64,000 nt of DNA from Tetrapyrgos nigripes (lineage: Eukaryota > Basidiomycota > Agaricomycetes > Agaricales > Campanellaceae), in contig JAACJM010000145.1 of NCBI GenBank assembly GCA_013368315.1, forward strand, positions 62,001 through 126,000. The letters are read 5' to 3'. Position 1 is the first letter of the stretch; every line of letters begins with the position of its first letter. The position numbers were made by a program, and so were the translations under genes. Below are positions 59,189 to 64,000 of this stretch, piece after piece. The notes beneath the pieces were generated by a model that searched no databases, had not been told where the DNA came from, and was given only the letters and a program-made list of their open reading frames with translations.

Positions 59189-60331
59189 AGGATTTCAACG
59201 TCGACCAGTAGCGAGGTATCTCGCCACTAGTAGGACAAGTCCTAGAAAGAGTAGCTCTAGCTGAAAAGAGGATTTTTAAACATCAGCGTTCCCTGAGAGA
59301 AAGAATCAATTTAGGTCTGCGCACAATGCCACGCTATCTCTGTGATTCAAACCTACATTTCAAAACTGGGTCAGGAGCGACGGTCCATGAATCCCATGAC
59401 ATGCAGTACATACAAACCCTTGATATACCCTACCCTACACTGTCTTGCACATCACAGGGGCCGTATCTGTCAAAATTGAGTGTCGGTGGTGGGAAAGATG
59501 GTTAGCGTGGAACGCTGGTGAGCTAATAGGCCCAAACCCTCTCGACAGTATCAAAGATGTCTGGCACGGTAGTGTCCATTTAAGGAAGGCCAGCCGCCAA
59601 GCCTAAGGGCCAGAACGCCGTTGCTTGCTTTGTTGAGCAATTAATAATTATATAGAGCCGGTAGCCTGGTCTGTAGTTGGTTTTACTATTAGTGTCTGGA
59701 CTTGGCTCAGACTACGGCGAACTTCGATTTTGAAGATCCCATACACAGGTGACGACTTGGTGATGGGCATCCTGTAAAGCACTGAGAATAATCAGGTCGA
59801 GACATGTACATAGTGAAAAAATTAGAACGCACCGATACATCCGACTTGAGCAGAGGGAATGGGCTGAAGGCTGTCCACCAGGCATCATCTTGCAGCTTGC
59901 TTGAGAACACAGTACTGAGCATTTGAAAATGCTCCAGACAGCAGCGATTTTGATTACTTGTTCTTCAAATTTCGAACTCCTCCCAAGTGGCATTTTTTGA
60001 AACTAAACTGGGAAAGAGCTTGCTGTGTAAGACTTTCGAAGTAACTTGAGAATATAAGCTGCTGTCAGGCTGATGCGATACAGACGACGGGGGCTCGTAG
60101 GACAGAAGAAATGGGCGACGAGGGCGCGGAGGAGAGAGGAGTCTATTAACACGTGCAGTCCTTCAACTTGAAAAAAGTCTGAAGATTTTCGCAAAAGCAT
60201 TTGAAAGCATTACGGATAACTATCGCAGATACAAGTATGAGTAACTTTAGGTTAAATTCCCGACTCCCCAAGCCCAAAGGAAGGTATTTTGGTGCAATTG
60301 TCCAGAAACCATTCCGAGAAAAAGCTTCGCG
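59189..60331. other. No supported gene; weak minus-strand exons at 59,700-60,000
   Basis: A minus-strand frame (59,993-59,707) begins MPLGRSSKFEEQVIKIAAVW after the Kozak-like aaaaATGcc. A possible later exon reads DAHHQVVTCVWDLQNRSSP. No homology was recognised and frames do not clearly join, so this is only a possible small gene. The remainder is featureless. Confidence 0.3.
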
Positions 60332-61758
60332 CTACTTCAGCACAGCAGCCCGAACATCCTTTTCCATTCTCTGCGGTTTGTCTCTATCTCTCTTGCCTGG
60401 ACCGACAAGATAAGAGTAATTCCGTTTCTCGGGGTGTACAAAGGGAATCCCTAGCTCGTCGAATATAGACTGCTCGGTTGGGGTAGGTATGAGGGTATAG
60501 CGCCCGGAGGAAGAAGACGGTGAAGAGTCCTCCGAAGCTTCAGAGCCAGAATCCGGGTCAGATGCCTCTTCCTCTTCTTCCACCTCAGGTGTGCCGTTTT
60601 CGGTTTTGAGACCAGTTGAGTTCCACCTCCACAGCCCAAACTCATCCAAATGCATTCCCATCTTATTTGCCCGTAGTCGCATGTCGCGAACAAACTCGCT
60701 ATCACCAGTAAGTGAGAGGAGGGCAGCAGAGCGAGATTTTTGAGGAACCAAACTGGCGAAGGCAACACTGTTAGCTAATGAGATAAATAGAAAATGATTG
60801 GCCCTCACTTGAGCTCCAGTCTGCGGTATTGTCCCTGCATCTCATCAATCCTTTCCCTCCTCTTCCTTCTAACCATGATAGCAGTATCATCCACTCCCTG
60901 GTCACCCGCTTCGGGAACTCGAATCATCCCAACCCATTTCTTCGACCCTAAACTGATCGTGTCGGCCATCAATCCCCTATCCCTTAAATGCGGAACAATT
61001 TGCCCAATCAGCAAACTCTGGGATTTAACTGCCAGCTTGGTAAACTTCTCCCTGAACGGCATCAGTCGCCTTCCGCTCCTCGTCTCCGTCTTCCCTGAGT
61101 CGGGGAAGGGTGGGGGTACTTTGGGATAAGGTACATGCACGTAAGAAGGGTGCAGTAATATCACAGACATGAAGGAGGATATGGGGAAACCGCGTCGATA
61201 AGATCCCGTTAAAACAACCTCGAATTCCGGGGAAAGGCAAGACTTGATAAAAGCCACCACGGTTTCCGACTCGTCACGATGAACAGGTTCTCGAAGATGT
61301 TCGAAGTATCGGAGGTTGATTTTTTGGGTGGAAGAGAGAAGTTCGGTGTATTCGGGAAGACGAAGGTGTTGAATGGAGTAGCAGCCTTCAGAAACGAGCT
61401 CAGCAGCTTTAGAAACGCCAATACCGGGAACCATCTGGAGCTCGGCCTTGGCTTTGCGCCGCTTCTCTTCGAGCCTCTGGTTCACAGGCGGAGGAGAAGT
61501 ACCCGTCAGACAGTTTTCTATCATCTGGGAGGCAATGGGACCAATGCCTCTCAGTCTCTCCGCCTGCTTCTTGTTCGTGATCTTCTTGTCGGTCGCGTTT
61601 AGAGCTTCTATGGCCAACTCGTAAGATCGAATTTTGTAGCCATTTCTTCGGCCAGAACGGGTTTCTTCTTCCATCTTGGACTTGAACATGTTGATGAGCG
61701 CATGGTTTACCTGTGGGACAGCGGTGGAATATCCTCTGCAGGCAACCAGAAACCGCAT
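60332..61758 (-). CDS. DNA polymerase X family protein with all three catalytic aspartates replaced, 461 aa
   Basis: Exons 61758-60809 and 60767-60332 (intron 60808-60768) join in frame. The N-terminus MRFLVACRGYSTAVP fits a mitochondrial presequence. Residues 15-90 form the lyase-like domain (RNGYKIRSYELAIEAL, GIGPIASQMIENCL); HhH-like PGIGVSKAAEL follows. The palm shows GSYRRGFPISSFMSVILLHP: in family members the pattern is GSxRRG....DxDV..xHP, so the metal-binding aspartates are Phe196 and Ser198. The third aspartate position reads RRLELN (Glu316). The finger/thumb parts are intact (KSRSAALLSLTGDSEFVRDM, MHLDEFGLWRW, ELGIPFVHPEKRN). The lyase lysine position also holds Met79. Expected to be unable to synthesise DNA; a binding or scaffold role is possible. 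No splice site in this stretch would restore the residues. Confidence 0.85.
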
Positions 61759-62399
61759 AAAATCATATGAAGAGGAGGAAAAAAAACCAAGCCCGTGATA
61801 TGTGACAGTGTGACGTGGCTTGCGGCTTTGATCTCAACCTCCGTACACGGTCTGCAACAACACAAAGCCCGCACTAGAACATGGGAAGTTCTCTGGCATA
61901 AATCTGTCGTCCTTACTTTGGCCTAGCTGAGGGTATTCCACCTTTGGCGTTCTTGGACACAATCCAATATTCTCAGCTCAGACTCCTTCGGACGTATCAT
62001 CGCTCCAAACTATCGTAATCATTCGTAGTAGTCGTCTATCTCCTCAATACTCTCTCGTTCTTCCCTCGTGACCCTCTTCGGTAATGCCTGTTTGCAAAAA
62101 TCGATGACTTGACGGCTTGATACATTGACTCGTTTCGTGGATCCACATCCTTCGCCCCGGATTGTCTAAAAGAACTTGATGTTGTCGAATCCTGGATTCC
62201 TCAAGAGAGGTTACGATGGTATATACTCCCTCCTCCTGACATCAGGTCACTCGCTCGAGGATCGTATATAGCGAGCAAATGTTGGGATAGCCTGCTCCTC
62301 AAGGTTATTAAGAATCAAATTTCTCTTCTGATTAGTGAGTCTCAACACACTGATTGAGCGTGCTGTAATAAAATTCAATGAATAACAATGCTAATGCTT
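61759..62399. other. Intergenic, one short open frame of unknown meaning
   Basis: A frame at about 62,120-62,335 reads CLKELDVVESWIPQERLRWY and SLARGSYIASKCWDSLLLKV, with coding character but no start or splice context. It may be an exon of an unknown gene. Confidence 0.3.
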
Positions 62400-63000
62400 A
62401 AGGGAGCGTGTGGTACAATTCAGCCAAGGTCTAAAGCTTTTCAGACGATCATGCAGTTGATTTCATCATCCCAGGACTCAAGAGTTCACATCCTTGCGGA
62501 CAATGAGAAGGTCGTTAGGGTCGATCTCTTGCTTGATAGCGAGGAGACGAGCATATTGTTAACGCCAGTAAGCCAATTGCCACTCTTCTTCGAGTTTGTG
62601 AGCCTATCAATCAAAATGTGTGGTCAGTACAGAGAATCTAATGAAGAAAGGTTAGATGACTGGTTAAGCAATGGTTAAGGTATTGACCACCACTTGCAAT
62701 GGTGCCCGCAATAACCTTTACAATCTCGGACGCATACTCAGGAGCGGTGACGTTGGCTGGCCTCCACCAAGCACCAGTGGAATTCTGTGACTCTGAGTTT
62801 CTGGCGGGGAGGACTTGTGTGAACCTCAGGCTCAAGCCGATGATGTTGGAGGCGTCGACGTCGGAGCATGTTTTCGCCAAAGAATTGGTAGTTCAGCGTC
62901 AGACGATAGCCCTCAGAGCCCTTGACTTAACCAAGGTTGAATGCATAACCAACCGGCTGTGTTAATACCTGGAAATCCGGAGCGATAACGTCTCGTTCTA
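62400..63000 (-). pseudogene. FAD-linked oxidase (berberine-bridge-enzyme-like) remnant
   Basis: Minus-strand fragments, from about 62,880 down, read AKTCSDVDASNIIGLSLRF, ARNSESQNSTGAWWRPANVT and APEYASEIVKVIAGTIASGG. Then, nearer the end (62,575-62,510), comes YARLLAIKQEIDPNDLLIV followed by DVNS and, after a one-base shift, SWDDEIN. The last block matches the C-terminal part of fungal FAD oxidases of the berberine-bridge type. A stop (TAA) precedes YARLL and the frame shifts after DVNS. The FAD-binding N-terminal half is not seen. The call rests mostly on the C-terminal block. Confidence 0.5.
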
Positions 63001-63248
63001 ATTCAAAAACACGCCAAAAACGTACGCATGTCATGCAGACGACACAAGTCCGAGTCAAGCTCGCAAAATGAGTTTTCAGATCCTACGACTTCTGCGAGCG
63101 CGGCGCTAAGAATGTAACGAGTGCCCTCAGATTTACACGACGACTGCATACATTTTGGGATGGATGTTGCGGCTCAACATGCATGCATACAAACTGTTTG
63201 ATTCAAACTAAGTGCACTATACACACCTGAGCCAGGTGGAGGACAGAG
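63001..63248. other. Intergenic, short
   Basis: Nothing recognised between the FAD-oxidase remnant and the hypothetical gene at the right edge. Confidence 0.35.
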
Positions 63249-64000
63249 TCACTGATTCCCAACCACAGATTTGAAAGCTTCGTAGCAGCTGAGGATTGCT
63301 TTTCTGTTATCAAGAGGTTTCATTCCTTCGCTGTATCTTCGACCCAAAGGAGGAGAACAATACGTCACAATCGTGGCCTCCTGTGGATATGTACCGAAAC
63401 ACACGTTGTCTACAAGAGCTGGTGTAACTGGGATCTTGTAGAACGTCGGTGATGTACCGATCATGGTGATTCCGGGCATGATCCAGAGAGTAAAAGCTAA
63501 ATCAAGGCAGTGTGAGATGAAAGAATGAAAGGACCTTTTCAGCAGGGGCTCTAAGCCCCTGGCTTCCCTGTTTCTGTTTTTCTCCGAGTCGGCAAACGCA
63601 GCAATAGCTAAGGCGACAAGTTGGGCTTCAGCAATGGGATTTTCACCATCCTCGACTCGTCTGTCCTCCTGCACCAGGAGAATGATGTCATTAATGTTTC
63701 GGTCCACAATGCAGACATCAGTCTTAGCATGTCTGAGTTCCCCGCAGATTTGAAGAGCTAGATCCTTGCGAGTGCGAGCCACTCGCTCGCGATGAACGTA
63801 GCCCATTGTCCTGAACAGTTGCACAGCAAAGTCGTTGACTGCACATTCACCGGAACGGTGAGTCATCGCAAGGTGTAACAGGGTAATGAGCTCTGCGTTC
63901 TGGTCTCCGACCATGTTCAGAAGCATCAGGGATGTTGATTAGCTCAGGGTCGACGTTGAGTTCCGGCAAAGCTTCAACACCGAAGAAGAGGTGGTTTTGT
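63249..64000 (-). CDS. Agaricomycete-specific expanded hypothetical protein, partial at the right edge
   Basis: From 64,000 downward the frame reads FFGVEALPELNVDPELINIP, then (in another frame from 63,926) MLLNMVGDQNAELITLLHLA, RVARTRKDLALQICGELRHA, TDVCIVDRNINDIILLVQED, a probable intron (63,537-about 63,500), then ITMIGTSPTFYKIPVTPALV, LGRRYSEGMKPLDNRKAILS and CYEAFKSVVGNQ with the stop at 63,249. I recall near relatives in many mushroom genomes, where the family is highly expanded, with no known function. The TDVCIVD...LLVQEDR pattern slightly resembles PD-(D/E)XK nucleases, but this is weak. The N-terminal frame change near 63,930 may be an intron or a break. The gene continues beyond the window. 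Confidence 0.6.

Overview
The window looks like nuclear DNA of an Agaricomycete (mushroom-forming basidiomycete). Genes carry many short GT-AG introns of about 45-70 bp. The protein families are typical of this group: DUF6533-type membrane proteins, expanded F-box-like proteins, a polyporopepsin-like aspartic peptidase, a secreted heme peroxidase, fungal alpha-type kinases and basidiomycete DDE elements. I found no convincing tRNA, rRNA or CRISPR array. All calls were made by reading translations and splice sites by eye; no database search was possible.

Positions 1-8,850 are a decayed, transposon-rich block. It holds an alpha-type protein kinase pseudogene (minus strand, running off the left edge), a degenerate tandem repeat, and a complete 3.3-kb Tc1/mariner-like element with matching terminal inverted repeats and TA duplications whose transposase is broken. 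It ends with a broken integrase-like (DDE) gene. Several in-frame stops are TGA where arginine is expected, suggesting CGA-to-TGA decay. Positions 8,850-14,900 hold a probable DUF6533 membrane-protein gene with frame damage and the 3' remnant of a second heme-peroxidase gene.

Positions 15,000-31,500 are mostly intact host genes: secreted heme peroxidase (609 aa), an F-box-like gene, aspartic peptidase (413 aa), an FMN-dependent 2-hydroxyacid dehydrogenase (439 aa), a queuosine-salvage protein (429 aa), an F-box/Cys-rich protein, and a DCAF5-like WD40 protein. Positions 31,600-40,500 hold an F-box-like gene, a CreA/Mig1-type carbon catabolite repressor, and a small hydrophilic protein of about 103 aa with a 12-nt exon.

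Positions 41,700-47,500 are accessory: a P450 pseudogene cut off by a dispersed repeat, then a 3.85-kb element with 27-bp terminal inverted repeats, AAAGTC-rich ends and two divergent genes but no recognisable transposase. This is my main candidate for an undescribed mobile system. Positions 48,000-64,000 hold a NADAR-domain protein with a myristoylation-like N-terminus, an Erg26-like gene missing its nucleotide-binding exon, Yae1, an inverted paralogue of the F-box/Cys-rich gene, two tandem membrane-protein genes ending in a SUMO-interaction-like motif, and a DNA polymerase X homologue whose three catalytic aspartates are all replaced. A broken FAD-oxidase and a partial Agaricomycete-specific protein lie at the right edge.

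Functionally, metabolism genes (peroxidase, FMN dehydrogenase, queuosine salvage, CreA, Yae1) sit among expanding gene families and decaying mobile DNA, with no obvious biosynthetic cluster.
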